DNA of 48,061 nucleotides from Rhizobium grahamii CCGE 502 (GCF_000298315.2 NZ_AEYE02000030.1:1-48061), one strand, 5' to 3'. Positions 1 through 9,587 are shown, numbered from the stretch's first letter. Notes: generated from the letters alone by a model not told the origin. Program-made: numbers and translations.

Positions 1-256
1 GGAGGACAGTGCAAAGTCTCGCTTGCCACTGGCTGAGTCTCACGCCGCAACGGCAGGTCGGGTTGGCCAAAACACTCATGAAAACAGGCGGGTCTTCTCA
101 CAGGCGAAGACTGGTCAAAAATTGATCGTGTCGGAAAGGTCCGATCTACGGAAATTTTGTGGAGCTGCGTACCGCTTCGCCAAAAAGCCGTAATGACACC
201 GGTGAATATCTCGTTCATAGGTGATGACGACTTCGCTTTTTCTGAGGAGGAATTTC

Positions 257-1099
257 ATGAAGCTTATGCGTGTTGGAGAGGCTGGCCGTGAGAAGCCCGC
301 CATGCTCGATTCAGATGGCAGGATCCGCGATCTTTCCGCGCATGTTGCGGATATTGGCGGCGAAGCGATCTCGCCCGAAGGCTTGTCGAAGCTTCAGGCT
401 ATTGACCCGAAGAGCCTGCCGGAATTGGCACCCGGTCGTATCGGCGCCTGCGTTGCCGGAACCGGAAAGTTCATTTGCATCGGCCTGAATTTTTCCGACC
501 ATGCTGTGGAAACTGGCGCGACCGTCCCGCCGGAGCCCGTCATCTTCATGAAGGCAACATCGGCAATCGTGGGGCCGAACGACAATGTCCTCATTCCGCG
601 CGGCTCCGAGAAGACCGACTGGGAAGTGGAGCTCGGCGTCGTCATCGGCAAAACGGCGAAGTATGTCAGCGAAGCCGACGCGCTTGATTATGTTGCCGGC
701 TATTGTGTGTCCCATGACGTCTCTGAGCGGGCCTTCCAGACGGAGCGTGCCGGTCAGTGGACTAAGGGCAAGTCCTGCGACACGTTTGGTCCGATCGGCC
801 CCTGGCTCGTCACCAAGGACGAAATCGCGGATCCACAAAACCTCGGGATGTGGCTGAAGGTCAATGGCGAAACCATGCAGAACGGCTCGTCGAAGACGAT
901 GGTTTATGGCGTTGCCTACGTTGTGTCCTATCTCAGCCAGTTCATGTCCCTGCATCCGGGCGACGTCATCTCGACCGGGACGCCTCCTGGCGTCGGCATG
1001 GGCATGAAGCCACCGCGGTTCCTTAAGTCCGGTGACGTCGTCGAGCTCGGCATCGAGGGTTTGGGCTCACAGATGCAGACCTTCGTGGCTGATCGCTGA
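257..1099 (+). CDS. Fumarylacetoacetate hydrolase family protein
   Basis: This is a 280-residue protein of the FAH superfamily, metal-dependent enzymes that hydrolyse C-C bonds or hydrate or decarboxylate 2-oxo acids. The metal-binding site is visible as E123 and E125 in DWEVELGVVIG and D154 in HDVSER. The conserved GKSCDTFGPIGPWL stretch and the C-terminal STGTPPGVG loop are also present. The length fits single-domain members that act on sugar-acid or ureidoglycolate-like substrates better than the larger eukaryotic fumarylacetoacetase. I chose ATG 257 because GAGGAGG lies at 244-250; an upstream in-frame ATG at 221 lacks such a site. A hairpin terminator follows at 1140. The substrate cannot be told from sequence: 2,4-didehydro-3-deoxy-L-rhamnonate hydrolase, ureidoglycolate lyase and acylpyruvase are all possible. 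The fold is certain, the reaction is not. Confidence 0.88.
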   Translation: MKLMRVGEAGREKPAMLDSDGRIRDLSAHVADIGGEAISPEGLSKLQAIDPKSLPELAPGRIGACVAGTGKFICIGLNFSDHAVETGATVPPEPVIFMKATSAIVGPNDNVLIPRGSEKTDWEVELGVVIGKTAKYVSEADALDYVAGYCVSHDVSERAFQTERAGQWTKGKSCDTFGPIGPWLVTKDEIADPQNLGMWLKVNGETMQNGSSKTMVYGVAYVVSYLSQFMSLHPGDVISTGTPPGVGMGMKPPRFLKSGDVVELGIEGLGSQMQTFVADR

Positions 1100-1139
1100 G
1101 ACCCCATTCCGAGATCATTAAGCATTCGAGCGCACCATC

Positions 1140-1171
1140 ATGCCGGGATAATTTTCCCGGCATTTCTTTTT
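1140..1171 (+). terminator. Rho-independent terminator after the FAH-family gene
   Basis: A perfect 9-bp stem (1140-1148 with 1155-1163, ATGCCGGGA against TCCCGGCAT) closes a 6-nt loop and is followed by a T-rich run to 1171. It separates the FAH-family gene from phaZ. Confidence 0.8.
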
Positions 1172-1305
1172 GCGGTGCGGATGCCAATGTTGCTGCGCAA
1201 CAAAAACCTGTTAATCTGCGTTGAGGTGCCAGCACGTCGTTGGAAAGAATCCGATGCCTTTTCAATCGGCGTCGTCTTCCAGATTAGAGAAAGGTGGCGC
1301 ATCTC

Positions 1306-2583
1306 ATGTTCTATCAGCTTTATGAATTGAACCATGCTGCATTGGCGCCTTATCGCGCTTTCGCCGATATCATGCGCATGGTCTATGCCAATCCGTTCAA
1401 TCCCATTTCGCAGACGCCTTGGGGCCGCACTATGGCGGCAAGTCTCGAAATGTTCGAGCGCACAACGCGCCGCTACGGCAAACCCTCATTCGATCTGAAA
1501 GAGACCGTCATCGGCGACCGAAAGGTTGCTGTCCGGGAAGAGATTGTCTGGTCACGCCCCTTCTGCAATCTGCTCCATTTCGCTCGCAATGTTCCGAGTG
1601 GTCATGTACCGGACCCGCGCATTCTCGTTGTTGCGCCGATGTCCGGTCACTATGCGACGCTGCTGCGCGGCACCGTTGAGGCGCTATTGCCAAGTGCCGA
1701 CATCTACATCACGGACTGGATGGATGCTCGCATGGTGCCGATGACCGAAGGCACCTTCGATTTCGATGACTATGTCGACTATATCATCGAAATGCTGCGC
1801 TTCCTCGGTCCAGACACCCACGTCATCGCCGTCTGTCAGCCGTCCGTACCCGTACTGGCCGCGGCCGCGGTGATGGAGGCGGAAAACGATCCGTTTTCAC
1901 CATCTTCGATGACATTGATGGGCGGGCCGATTGATACGCGCATCAATCCGACGGCGGTAAACCAGCTAGCCAAGGAGCGGTCGTTGGAGTGGTTTGCCGA
2001 CAACGTGATCATGAACGTGCCGTGGCCTCAGCCGGGCTTCATGCGCCCGGTCTATCCAGGATTCCTGCAGCTGTCAGGCTTCATGTCGATGAACCTCGAT
2101 CGGCACGTGATCGCGCACAAGGAATTCTTCATGCACCTCGTGAAGAACGACGGTGAGCCGGCCGAGAAGCACCGCGATTTCTACGACGAATATCTGGCGG
2201 TCATGGATTTGACGGCCGAGTTTTACCTTCAGACGGTCGAACAGGTGTTCATCAAGCACGCGCTGCCGAAGGGCGAATTGGTCCACCGCGGCAAGCTTGT
2301 CGATCCCGCCGCGATCCGCAACGTTGCCCTTCTGACCGTAGAAGGCGAGAATGACGATATCTCGGGCGTCGGCCAAACTCAGGCTGCTCAGACCATCTGC
2401 GTCAACATCCCCGACAACATGCGCATGCACTACCTGCAGCCTGATGTCGGCCACTATGGCGTCTTTAACGGCTCGCGCTTCCGCCGCGAAATCGCTCCGC
2501 GCATCGTCAATTTCGTCAGGGAACATGCGCGCACAGGAAAGCCTGCTGTAAAGCGGGTGATCAAAGGCGGTAAGTCTAGTTGA
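1306..2583 (+). CDS. phaZ: Intracellular polyhydroxyalkanoate (PHB) depolymerase
   Basis: The 425-residue protein matches the intracellular PHB depolymerase family, alpha/beta hydrolases that mobilise stored polyhydroxybutyrate granules in the cytoplasm. There is no signal peptide, as expected. The nucleophile motif is VCQPS with Cys177 where secreted depolymerases have a lipase-box Ser; the Cys form is known for intracellular PhaZ of the Ralstonia type. A late DVGHYG motif offers the catalytic His. I chose ATG 1306, which gives the typical start MFYQLYE and has AGAAAGG a few bases upstream. A GTG four codons earlier (1294) overlaps that ribosome-binding site and is less likely. The gene stands alone between a terminator at 1140 and a gap of 145 bases. 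In rhizobia, PHB use supports growth after carbon excess and survival. Confidence 0.9.
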   Translation: MFYQLYELNHAALAPYRAFADIMRMVYANPFNPISQTPWGRTMAASLEMFERTTRRYGKPSFDLKETVIGDRKVAVREEIVWSRPFCNLLHFARNVPSGHVPDPRILVVAPMSGHYATLLRGTVEALLPSADIYITDWMDARMVPMTEGTFDFDDYVDYIIEMLRFLGPDTHVIAVCQPSVPVLAAAAVMEAENDPFSPSSMTLMGGPIDTRINPTAVNQLAKERSLEWFADNVIMNVPWPQPGFMRPVYPGFLQLSGFMSMNLDRHVIAHKEFFMHLVKNDGEPAEKHRDFYDEYLAVMDLTAEFYLQTVEQVFIKHALPKGELVHRGKLVDPAAIRNVALLTVEGENDDISGVGQTQAAQTICVNIPDNMRMHYLQPDVGHYGVFNGSRFRREIAPRIVNFVREHARTGKPAVKRVIKGGKSS

Positions 2584-2728
2584 TTTAGGTGATTCTGAAT
2601 TAGTAATTGCATTTCAAGGCGTTGTACGATTTGGACGTGCCCCGTCTTGAAGCTTCCTGGCCGTGTAACCACATCGATTCCAGCGTTCGGCATCTTGCCG
2701 GGCGCGGAAAATGCGAGGACACCGCACG

Positions 2729-3163
2729 ATGAACCAGTCAGCATTGCTTCGCCCGGATTGGACTCCGGCTACCATTGCCCTGATGATCCTCGGCTTCGTG
2801 GTTTTCTGGCCTCTGGGTCTCGCCATGCTCGCCTACATCATCTTCGGGGAGCGCCTGCGCGGTTTCAAGCTCGACGCCAACAATGCCGCAGATGGATTCT
2901 TTGCCGGCTGCCGACGTTCGCATAGCCGCTATCGCCCGCATTTCTCGACGGGCAATGTCGCCTTCGACGACTGGCGGAAGGCCGAGCTCGATCGGCTCGA
3001 AGAAGAACGTCGCAAATTGGATGAGATGCGCGAAGAGTTCGATTCCTACGTAAGCGAACTGCGCCGCGCCAAGGACCAGGAAGAGTTCGACCGCTTCATG
3101 CGCGATCGCAAGAACGCCAAGCGTGACGACAACGGACCGGTAGCAGAATACCAGACGCCGTAA
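2729..3163 (+). CDS. DUF2852 family small membrane protein
   Basis: This is a 144-residue protein of unknown function. Residues about 15-40 form a strongly hydrophobic segment (IALMILGFVVFWPLGLAMLA) with a proline-glycine kink. A polar linker follows, and residues about 85-130 are rich in Glu, Arg and Lys with heptad-like spacing (AELDRLEEERRKLDEMREEF), so a cytosolic coiled coil is likely. I recognise the pattern as DUF2852, a family mostly seen in Rhizobiales. The start at ATG 2729 gives MNQSALLRPDW, and GAGG lies 11 bases upstream; an in-frame ATG at 2711 is less likely. A terminator follows at 3193. A role as a small envelope-associated protein is inference only. Confidence 0.8.
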   Translation: MNQSALLRPDWTPATIALMILGFVVFWPLGLAMLAYIIFGERLRGFKLDANNAADGFFAGCRRSHSRYRPHFSTGNVAFDDWRKAELDRLEEERRKLDEMREEFDSYVSELRRAKDQEEFDRFMRDRKNAKRDDNGPVAEYQTP

Positions 3164-3192
3164 TTCCAGCACTGTTCAGCACTGAAACTTGA

Positions 3193-3221
3193 ACCGGCAT
3201 CGTTGATGCCGGCTTTTCTTT
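3193..3221 (+). terminator. Rho-independent terminator after the DUF2852 gene
   Basis: CCGGCATC (3194-3201) pairs with GATGCCGG (3205-3212) around a 3-nt loop and is followed by CTTTTCTTT. It lies 30 bases past the DUF2852 stop codon. Confidence 0.75.
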
Positions 3222-3256
3222 GTCTGCAGGACTGGCGAATCATATAGAAAGAACCC

Positions 3257-4018
3257 ATGTTCCCGCTTCTCGCAAAGCCACGCCGCAGCGTTCGAAAGCC
3301 GGCTCCGCCGGAGACCCGAACGCTTGACGTGGCTGGTCGCCTGATGCCGCTGACGATCAAGCAGCACGAGCGGGCGACCCGCATTACCCTGCGCATCGAG
3401 CCGGGTGGCAGGGCACTGAAGATGACGATCCCGAGTGGACTGGCACAACGTGAGGTCAACGCATTTCTCGACCGTCACCAGGGTTGGTTGCTCACCAAGC
3501 TTGCCAAGTTCTCCACGGACGCCGGCCTACACGACGGAGGCATCATCCTCTTTCGTGGCGTTTCGCATCGTATTCATCACACGGGCAGTCTTCGCGGATT
3601 GACGGAAGCGATTGTCGTCGATGGTAAGCCCGTCTTGAAGGTCAGTGGCATGCCCGAGCATGTCGGTCGACGCATCGCAAACTTCCTGAAGAAGGAAGCG
3701 CGGGCGGATCTCGAGCGGCTGGCAACGCTGCATGCTCGTTCGATCAACACGCCGATCAGGTCGATTTCCATGAAGGACACCCGCAGCCGTTGGGGGTCCT
3801 GTTCGTCTGAGGGAAATTTGAGTTTTTCCTGGCGCATCGTCATGGCGCCGCCATCCGTCGTCGACTATCTGGCGGCCCATGAAGTGGCCCATCTCAGGGA
3901 GATGAACCACGGACCGCGTTTCTGGACGCTTTGCAAGAAGCTCTGCCCCCATATGGAAGAGGCAAAGGCCTGGCTGAAGCGTCATGGCAGCCAGCTTCAC
4001 GCCATCGATTTTGACTGA
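3257..4018 (+). CDS. YgjP-like (M48/SprT-type) zinc metallopeptidase
   Basis: This 253-residue protein ends in the YgjP/DUF45 domain. The gluzincin motif HEVAH is at residues 208-212, with a downstream His218 in HLREMNHGPRFW as probable third zinc ligand. The RSRWGSCS motif (about 177-184) before it is diagnostic of this family. The N-terminal 30 residues are basic and proline-rich, with no signal peptide, so the protein is probably cytoplasmic. ATG 3257 is preceded by an AGAAAG ribosome-binding site. It lies between a terminator and trpF with 74 bases on the trpF side, so it may be transcribed alone. Substrates of YgjP-type peptidases are poorly known; SprT relatives process DNA-protein crosslinks, but that function should not be transferred without data. 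Confidence 0.85.
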   Translation: MFPLLAKPRRSVRKPAPPETRTLDVAGRLMPLTIKQHERATRITLRIEPGGRALKMTIPSGLAQREVNAFLDRHQGWLLTKLAKFSTDAGLHDGGIILFRGVSHRIHHTGSLRGLTEAIVVDGKPVLKVSGMPEHVGRRIANFLKKEARADLERLATLHARSINTPIRSISMKDTRSRWGSCSSEGNLSFSWRIVMAPPSVVDYLAAHEVAHLREMNHGPRFWTLCKKLCPHMEEAKAWLKRHGSQLHAIDFD

Positions 4019-4092
4019 TCAAAGCCTCGCAAAATTCAGCTTTTGTCGCGATTTGGCTCGACTCCAAGCGCTTTTCATGTCACTCCGCTGCC

Positions 4093-4761
4093 ATGAAACC
4101 GGATATCAAGATCTGTGGGCTGAGCACGGCTGAAACAATCGATCGCGCCGTTGCGCGCGGTGCGACGCATATCGGCTTCATCTTCTTTGAAAAGAGCCCG
4201 CGTTATGTCGAGCCCGATATCGCTGGCAAGCTTGCGGAACCGGTTCGCGGCAAAGCCAAGATCGTTGCCGTAACCGTAAATCCGAGCAACGACGATCTCG
4301 ATGAGATCGTGGCACTGCTGAAACCCGATATTCTTCAGTTGCACGGCGACGAGAGCCCAGAGCGCGTTTTGACCATAAAGGCGGTGTATGGACTGCCTGT
4401 CATGAAGGCCTTCTCCGTGCGGACGGCTGACGACCTGAAGCGGGTCGAGGCTTACATAGGCATTGCCGATCGTTTCCTGTTCGACGCCAAGCCCCCGAAG
4501 GGATCCGATTTGCCCGGTGGCAACGGGGTTTCCTTCGATTGGAGCTTGCTCTCTTGGCTTGACGACAATGTGGATTACATGCTTTCCGGTGGGTTGAACA
4601 AAGCCAACATTGCCGAGGCGCTCGCCATGACCAAGGCGCCTGGGATCGATGCGTCCTCCGGTGTCGAAAGTGCGCCGGGTGTCAAGGACGTGGCAATGAT
4701 CGACGAGTTTTTCGATGCGGTCGAATGGGCTTGCCAGCCCGAAGCGGCCTCAGGGAGTTGA
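4093..4761 (+). CDS. trpF: Phosphoribosylanthranilate isomerase
   Basis: TrpF catalyses the Amadori rearrangement of N-(5-phosphoribosyl)anthranilate to CdRP, the third step of tryptophan synthesis from chorismate. The 222-residue TIM barrel has the catalytic pair Cys8 (in KICGL) and Asp131 (in FLFDAKPP), the LQLHGDE strand and the C-terminal phosphate-binding segment SSGVES. Length is normal for the family. No good ribosome-binding site is visible before ATG 4093, so initiation may be weak. The stop is 2 bases before the trpB start codon, so trpF and trpB are surely co-transcribed. The upstream trp genes (trpE, trpDC) are not in the window, which fits the split trp pathway of rhizobia. Confidence 0.96.
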   Translation: MKPDIKICGLSTAETIDRAVARGATHIGFIFFEKSPRYVEPDIAGKLAEPVRGKAKIVAVTVNPSNDDLDEIVALLKPDILQLHGDESPERVLTIKAVYGLPVMKAFSVRTADDLKRVEAYIGIADRFLFDAKPPKGSDLPGGNGVSFDWSLLSWLDDNVDYMLSGGLNKANIAEALAMTKAPGIDASSGVESAPGVKDVAMIDEFFDAVEWACQPEAASGS

Positions 4762-4763
4762 GA

Positions 4764-5984
4764 GTGAACCAGACGCCAAAACCGAATTCCTTCCGTTCCG
4801 GCCCTGATGAAGACGGCCGTTTCGGCATTTACGGCGGCCGCTTCGTCGCCGAGACGCTGATGCCTTTGATCCTCGACCTTCAGGACGAGTGGAACAAGGC
4901 AAAGGACGATCCGGAATTCCAGGCGGAGCTGAAGCAGCTTGGTACCCACTACATCGGCCGCCCAAGCCCGCTCTATTTCGCCGAACGCCTGACAGCCGAA
5001 CTCGGTGGCGCGAAGATCTACTTCAAGCGCGAAGAGTTGAACCACACCGGTTCGCACAAGATCAACAACTGCATCGGCCAGATCCTGCTCGCCAAGCGCA
5101 TGGGCAAGACCCGCATCATCGCGGAAACAGGTGCGGGTCAGCATGGCGTTGCCTCCGCAACCGTTGCCGCCCGCTTCGGCCTTCCTTGCGTCGTTTACAT
5201 GGGCGCAACCGACGTTGAGCGTCAGGCGCCGAATGTGTTTCGCATGAAGCTGCTTGGCGCCGAGGTGAAGCCCGTCACGGCCGGCCATGGCACGCTCAAG
5301 GACGCCATGAACGAGGCGCTGCGTGACTGGGTCACCAACGTCGATGATACCTATTACCTCATCGGCACGGCTGCCGGCCCGCACCCCTATCCGGAAATGG
5401 TCCGCGACTTCCAGGCCGTGATCGGTACCGAAGCTCGTGAGCAGATTTTGGAAGCGGAAGGTCGGCTGCCGGATCTCGTCATCGCTGCCGTCGGCGGTGG
5501 TTCGAATGCGATCGGCATCTTTCATCCATTCCTCGACGATGAGAGTGTCAAGATCGTCGGCGTTGAAGCTGGCGGCAAGGGCCTCAATGGCGACGAGCAC
5601 TGCGCCTCGATCACCGCAGGTTCGCCCGGCGTTCTGCATGGCAACCGCACCTACCTGCTCCAGGACGGTGACGGCCAGATCAAGGAAGGACATTCGATTT
5701 CCGCTGGTCTCGATTACCCCGGCATCGGCCCGGAACATTCCTATCTGAACGACATCGGTCGCGTCGAATATGTCCCGATCATGGACCATGAGGCGCTCGA
5801 TGCCTTCCAGACGCTCACCCGCCTCGAAGGCATCATTCCGGCGCTGGAGCCGTCGCATGCGCTCGCCGAAGTCATCAAGCGCGCCCCGAAGATGGGCAAG
5901 GACGAGATCATCGTGATGAACCTCTCCGGCCGCGGCGACAAGGACATCTTCACTGTCGGCAAGATTCTGGGAATGGGTGAGTAA
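4764..5984 (+). CDS. trpB: Tryptophan synthase beta chain
   Basis: TrpB condenses indole with L-serine using PLP, in an alpha2-beta2 complex with TrpA. The 406-residue protein has the PLP-binding lysine at K99 in [10 protein letters not shown] and the phosphate-binding loop GGGSNA. I chose GTG 4764 because AGGGAG at 4752-4757 sits 6 bases upstream. This gives a protein starting MNQTPKPN of normal family length, while the in-frame ATG at 4725 lies inside trpF and would add 13 atypical residues. The gene is followed after 3 bases by trpA. The start overlap and short gap suggest translational coupling across trpF-trpB-trpA. Confidence 0.97.
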   Translation: MNQTPKPNSFRSGPDEDGRFGIYGGRFVAETLMPLILDLQDEWNKAKDDPEFQAELKQLGTHYIGRPSPLYFAERLTAELGGAKIYFKREELNHTGSHKINNCIGQILLAKRMGKTRIIAETGAGQHGVASATVAARFGLPCVVYMGATDVERQAPNVFRMKLLGAEVKPVTAGHGTLKDAMNEALRDWVTNVDDTYYLIGTAAGPHPYPEMVRDFQAVIGTEAREQILEAEGRLPDLVIAAVGGGSNAIGIFHPFLDDESVKIVGVEAGGKGLNGDEHCASITAGSPGVLHGNRTYLLQDGDGQIKEGHSISAGLDYPGIGPEHSYLNDIGRVEYVPIMDHEALDAFQTLTRLEGIIPALEPSHALAEVIKRAPKMGKDEIIVMNLSGRGDKDIFTVGKILGMGE

Positions 5985-5987
5985 GTC

Positions 5988-6827
5988 ATGACCGCACGTA
6001 TGGATAAACGCTTCGCCGATCTGAAGGCGGAAGGCCGGCCGGCACTCGTCACCTATTTCATGGGCGGTGATCCGGACTACGAGACCTCGCTCGGCATCAT
6101 GAAGGCCCTGCCGGAAGCGGGCTCCGATGTCATCGAGCTCGGCATGCCCTTCTCCGATCCGATGGCCGATGGCCCGGTGATCCAGATGGCTGGCCAGCGC
6201 GCTCTGAAGGGCGGTCAGACCCTAAAGAAGACACTGCAGCTTGCAGCCGATTTCCGCAAAGCCGATGACGCAACACCGATCGTATTGATGGGCTACTATA
6301 ACCCGATTTATATCTATGGCGTGGACAAGTTCGTCGATGATGCGCTGGCGGCCGGCATCGATGGCCTCATCATCGTTGATCTTCCGCCGGAGATGGATGA
6401 CGAACTCTGCATCCCCGCCCTCAAGAAGGGGATTAATTTCATTCGCCTGGCAACGCCGACGACGGATGAAAAGCGCTTGCCGACTGTTCTCAAGAACACA
6501 TCGGGCTTCGTCTATTACGTGTCGATGACGGGTATCACCGGCTCGGCGCTACCGGATACATCTCTCGTCTCCGGCGCCGTCAAGCGCATCAAGCAGCATA
6601 CCGAGCTGCCCGTTTGCGTTGGCTTCGGCGTCAAGACCGCCGACCATGCGAAGGTCATCGGCAGCTCGGCCGATGGCGTCGTCGTCGGCACCGCAATCGT
6701 CAATCAGGTGGCAACGAGCCTCACCAGGGATGGGAAGGCGACCGCCGACACCGTCCAGGCCGTCGCCGCCCTTGTTCGTGGACTGTCAACGGGGACACGT
6801 TCGGCGCGCCTTGTTGCTGCCGAATAG
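5988..6827 (+). CDS. trpA: Tryptophan synthase alpha chain
   Basis: TrpA cleaves indole-3-glycerol phosphate to indole and glyceraldehyde 3-phosphate; indole is channelled to TrpB. The 279-residue TIM barrel carries the catalytic Glu50 and Asp61 in the signature [16 protein letters not shown], and the phosphate-binding strand VGFGVK is present near the C-terminal end. It starts 3 bases after the trpB stop codon. It ends with a short Ala/Arg-rich tail ([12 protein letters not shown]) beyond the barrel, common in rhizobial forms. No terminator is seen before accD, 39 bases downstream, so read-through into accD-folC is likely. Confidence 0.97.
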   Translation: MTARMDKRFADLKAEGRPALVTYFMGGDPDYETSLGIMKALPEAGSDVIELGMPFSDPMADGPVIQMAGQRALKGGQTLKKTLQLAADFRKADDATPIVLMGYYNPIYIYGVDKFVDDALAAGIDGLIIVDLPPEMDDELCIPALKKGINFIRLATPTTDEKRLPTVLKNTSGFVYYVSMTGITGSALPDTSLVSGAVKRIKQHTELPVCVGFGVKTADHAKVIGSSADGVVVGTAIVNQVATSLTRDGKATADTVQAVAALVRGLSTGTRSARLVAAE

Positions 6828-6866
6828 TTTCCCCACATTGGCAAGAGTCAATCAGGAGTTTTCGAC

Positions 6867-7769
6867 TTGAACTGGATCACCAACTACGTCCGCCCCCGCA
6901 TCAATTCCATGCTGGGCCGCCGCGAAGTGCCGGAGAACCTCTGGATCAAGTGCCCGGAAACGGGTGAAATGGTCTTCCATAAAGATCTGGAGAGCAACAA
7001 GTGGGTCATTCCGGCCTCCGGCTATCACATGAAGATGCCGGCAAAGGCTCGTCTTGCCGATCTTTTCGATGACGGCGCCTACGAAGCGCTCGTCCAGCCG
7101 AAGGTCGCACAGGATCCGCTAAAGTTTCGCGATTCCAAGAAATACACGGACCGCCTGAAGGACAGCCGCGTTAAGACCGAGCAGGAAGACACGATCGTTG
7201 CCGGCGTCGGCAAGGTTCGTGGCCTGAAGCTCGTCGCCGTCGTTCACGAGTTCAACTTCATGGGCGGTTCGCTCGGCATTGCCGCCGGCGAGGCAATCGT
7301 GAAGGCCTTCGAGCGTGCCATTGCGGAGAAGTGCCCGCTGGTCATGTTCCCGGCCTCGGGCGGTGCTCGCATGCAGGAAGGCATCCTGTCGCTCATGCAG
7401 CTGCCACGCACGACCGTTGCCGTCGACATGCTGAAGGAAGCGGGGCTGCCCTACATCGTCGTTCTGACGAACCCGACCACGGGTGGTGTTACGGCGTCTT
7501 ACGCGATGCTCGGAGATCTGCACCTGGCAGAGCCCGGCGCGGAAATCTGCTTTGCCGGCAAGCGCGTCATCGAGCAGACGATCCGAGAAAAGCTGCCGGA
7601 AGGCTTCCAGACGTCGGAATACCTGCTGGAACACGGCATGGTCGACATGGTGGTCAAGCGCCACGATATTCCGGATACGCTGGCGCGCGTCCTGAAGATC
7701 CTGACCAAAAAGCCTGCAGCAAACCTCAACAAGGAAAGCGGGACGCTCGCGATCGCCGCGAGCGCCTGA
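6867..7769 (+). CDS. accD: Acetyl-CoA carboxylase carboxyltransferase subunit beta
   Basis: AccD pairs with AccA to transfer the carboxyl group from biotin to acetyl-CoA, making malonyl-CoA for fatty-acid synthesis. The 300-residue protein shows the carboxyltransferase core with [25 protein letters not shown] and [16 protein letters not shown]. The start is TTG 6867 ([10 protein letters not shown]), with CAGGAG 8 bases upstream; no ATG fits. The oddity is the N-terminal zinc ribbon. Enterobacterial AccD has four cysteines in two CxxC pairs, but here only Cys29 remains ([10 protein letters not shown]), and the second pair reads IPAS. The fold may be kept without zinc. It is placed between trpA and folC in a probable trpFBA-accD-folC operon. 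Confidence 0.96.
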   Translation: MNWITNYVRPRINSMLGRREVPENLWIKCPETGEMVFHKDLESNKWVIPASGYHMKMPAKARLADLFDDGAYEALVQPKVAQDPLKFRDSKKYTDRLKDSRVKTEQEDTIVAGVGKVRGLKLVAVVHEFNFMGGSLGIAAGEAIVKAFERAIAEKCPLVMFPASGGARMQEGILSLMQLPRTTVAVDMLKEAGLPYIVVLTNPTTGGVTASYAMLGDLHLAEPGAEICFAGKRVIEQTIREKLPEGFQTSEYLLEHGMVDMVVKRHDIPDTLARVLKILTKKPAANLNKESGTLAIAASA

Positions 7770-7791
7770 GCCAACTGGGGCGGGTCGCGCG

Positions 7792-9144
7792 ATGATACCA
7801 AGGGGCCAGGCCGCAGTGAGCGAAGCAGCGCAGGAAATCGACAAGCTCATGGGATTGCATCCCAAGGGCTTTGATCTGTCCCTCGACCGCATTACCCGAC
7901 TGCTTTCAGTTCTCGGCGACCCGCAGAAGAAGCTGCCGCCCGTTATTCACGTGGCGGGTACGAACGGCAAGGGATCGGTGACGGCCTTTTGCCGGGCCTT
8001 GCTGGAAGCCGGCGGTTACAGCGCGCATGTCCATACTTCCCCGCATCTTGTAAACTGGCACGAGCGCTACCGGATCGGCGTCAAAGGTGGTCGCGGCCAG
8101 CTGGTCGATGATGCGGTTTTCGCCGAGGCTGTGCGACGCGTCGCATCCGCCAATGATGGTCAGAAGATCACCGTTTTTGAGATCCTGACCGCCGTCACCT
8201 TCATCCTTTTTTCCGAGCATCCGGCGGACGCGGCTATCATCGAGGTCGGCCTCGGTGGCCGTTTCGATGCGACGAACGTGATTTCCGACCCCGCCGTCTC
8301 CGTCATCATGCCGATTTCGCTGGACCATCAGCCTTATCTTGGCGATCGCGTCGAACTGATTGCGGCCGAGAAGGCCGGCATCATGAAGCGCCGTTGCCCG
8401 GTCGTTATCGGCAAGCAGGAGTATGATGCCGCGCTCGACGTCCTGATGTCGACTGCAGAGCGACTGAATTGCCCGACGGCCGTCTTCGGCCAGGACTATA
8501 TGGCACACGAGGAATATGGACGCCTCGTCTATCAGGACGAGTTTGGCCTCGCCGACCTGCCGTTGCCGCGTCTTCCGGGTCGCCACCAGTATGCCAATGC
8601 TGCGGCAGCGATCCGCGCCGTCAAGGCTGCCGGCTTCACGGTTACCGAGACCATGATGGAAAAGGCGCTGCTGTCGGTCGAGTGGCCGGGTCGCCTTCAG
8701 CGACTGAACGACGGGCATTTGATGGCCAGTGCCCCGGCCAAAGCGGAAATCTGGGTCGATGGCGGCCACAATCCTGGCGCTGGCGAAGTCATCGCCGAAG
8801 CCATGGCGAATTTCGAGGAAAAGCAGTCACGGCCGCTGTTCCTGATCATTGGGATGATCAACACCAAGGATCCGATCGGCTACTTCAAGGCTTTCAAGGG
8901 ACTTGCCGAAAAGGTCTATTGCGTGCCGATCCGCGGCAGCGACTCGATGATTGACCCGGTTATCCTGGCAAACGCCGCATATGATGCGGGCCTAGTCGCG
9001 GAGCCGATGTCGACTGTCAGCGACGCGTTGGAAGCAGTCAAGGAAGGCGCCTTCGAACAGGCCCACCCGCCACGCATCCTGATCGGCGGTTCTCTTTATC
9101 TCGTCGGCGATGTGCTTGCCGACAACGGCACACCCCCGAAATGA
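7792..9144 (+). CDS. folC: Bifunctional folylpolyglutamate/dihydrofolate synthase
   Basis: FolC adds glutamate to dihydropteroate to form dihydrofolate and then extends the polyglutamate tail of folates. The 450-residue Mur-ligase-like enzyme has the ATP-binding loop HVAGTNGKGS (about 53-62), the SPHLVNWHERYRI segment, the EVGLGGRFDATN motif and the WVDGGHNPGA motif of the C-terminal domain. The start is uncertain. ATG 7792 is used here, with a G-rich stretch 7 bases upstream; GTG 7816 is in frame, has AGGGGCCAGG before it and may be the true start. It lies 22 bases after accD and ends the operon at a two-way terminator. Confidence 0.95.
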   Translation: MIPRGQAAVSEAAQEIDKLMGLHPKGFDLSLDRITRLLSVLGDPQKKLPPVIHVAGTNGKGSVTAFCRALLEAGGYSAHVHTSPHLVNWHERYRIGVKGGRGQLVDDAVFAEAVRRVASANDGQKITVFEILTAVTFILFSEHPADAAIIEVGLGGRFDATNVISDPAVSVIMPISLDHQPYLGDRVELIAAEKAGIMKRRCPVVIGKQEYDAALDVLMSTAERLNCPTAVFGQDYMAHEEYGRLVYQDEFGLADLPLPRLPGRHQYANAAAAIRAVKAAGFTVTETMMEKALLSVEWPGRLQRLNDGHLMASAPAKAEIWVDGGHNPGAGEVIAEAMANFEEKQSRPLFLIIGMINTKDPIGYFKAFKGLAEKVYCVPIRGSDSMIDPVILANAAYDAGLVAEPMSTVSDALEAVKEGAFEQAHPPRILIGGSLYLVGDVLADNGTPPK

Positions 9145-9173
9145 AAAAAGCCCGGTCAAATGCCGGGCTTCTT
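9145..9173. terminator. Bidirectional terminator between folC and trxA
   Basis: GCCCGG (9150-9155) pairs with CCGGGC (9163-9168), extended by AA/TT. The stem has A6 on its left and TTCTTCTT on its right, so it can end both the rightward trp-accD-folC transcript and the leftward divL-trxA transcript. Confidence 0.8.
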
Positions 9174-9195
9174 CTTATGTGCTGATAGGCAATGC

Positions 9196-9516
9196 TTAAG
9201 CGGCGCTTGAGATCCAGCTCGAAAGAGCGGTCTTCGGGGCAGCGCCAACCTTGATGTCAGCAACTTCGCCGGCCTTGAACATGGCGAGCGTCGGAATGGA
9301 GCGGACGCCGAACTGAGCGGCCAGTTCCGGGTTCTCATCGATGTTGAGCTTGGCGACCTTCACCTTGCCCTGAAACTCGACAGCGAGTTCTTCGAGGCTG
9401 GGGGCAATCATCTTGCACGGGCCGCACCATTCAGCCCAGAAATCGACGACGACGGGTTCTACGGATTCCAGAACTTCCGACTGGAAGTTGTTGATATCGA
9501 CTTTTACGGTAGCCAT
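9196..9516 (-). CDS. trxA: Thioredoxin
   Basis: This is a 106-residue cytoplasmic thioredoxin that reduces protein disulfides, including ribonucleotide reductase, with electrons from thioredoxin reductase. The active site WCGPC has Cys31 and Cys34, and the conserved cis-proline is in the RSIPTLAMF motif. I chose ATG 9516, which gives the canonical length and has AAGGAGC just upstream. The open frame extends further upstream, but that part is not thioredoxin. It follows addA after 71 bases and is the last gene before the terminator at 9145. It may have its own promoter as well as read-through from the long upstream operon. Confidence 0.96.
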   Translation of the reverse strand: MATVKVDINNFQSEVLESVEPVVVDFWAEWCGPCKMIAPSLEELAVEFQGKVKVAKLNIDENPELAAQFGVRSIPTLAMFKAGEVADIKVGAAPKTALSSWISSAA

Positions 9517-9587
9517 GGCTGCTCCTTTACGGATTCCTGTTGAAACACATGTGAGCGTGCGGTGCGGGAATTTCAATGCCCGGTATT

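Noticed and set aside
2-192. Open frame from the left edge to a stop at 190-192 (+), possibly the end of a gene.
   Set aside because: About 63 codons, third-position GC near chance for this genome and far below the neighbouring genes, and no motif. I left the first 256 bases as unassigned, apart from the ribosome-binding site at 244-250.
4575-5858. 427-codon open frame opposite trpF and trpB.
   Set aside because: It is antisense to two clear tryptophan genes and reads as low-likeness sequence. Long antisense frames are common in GC-rich genes.
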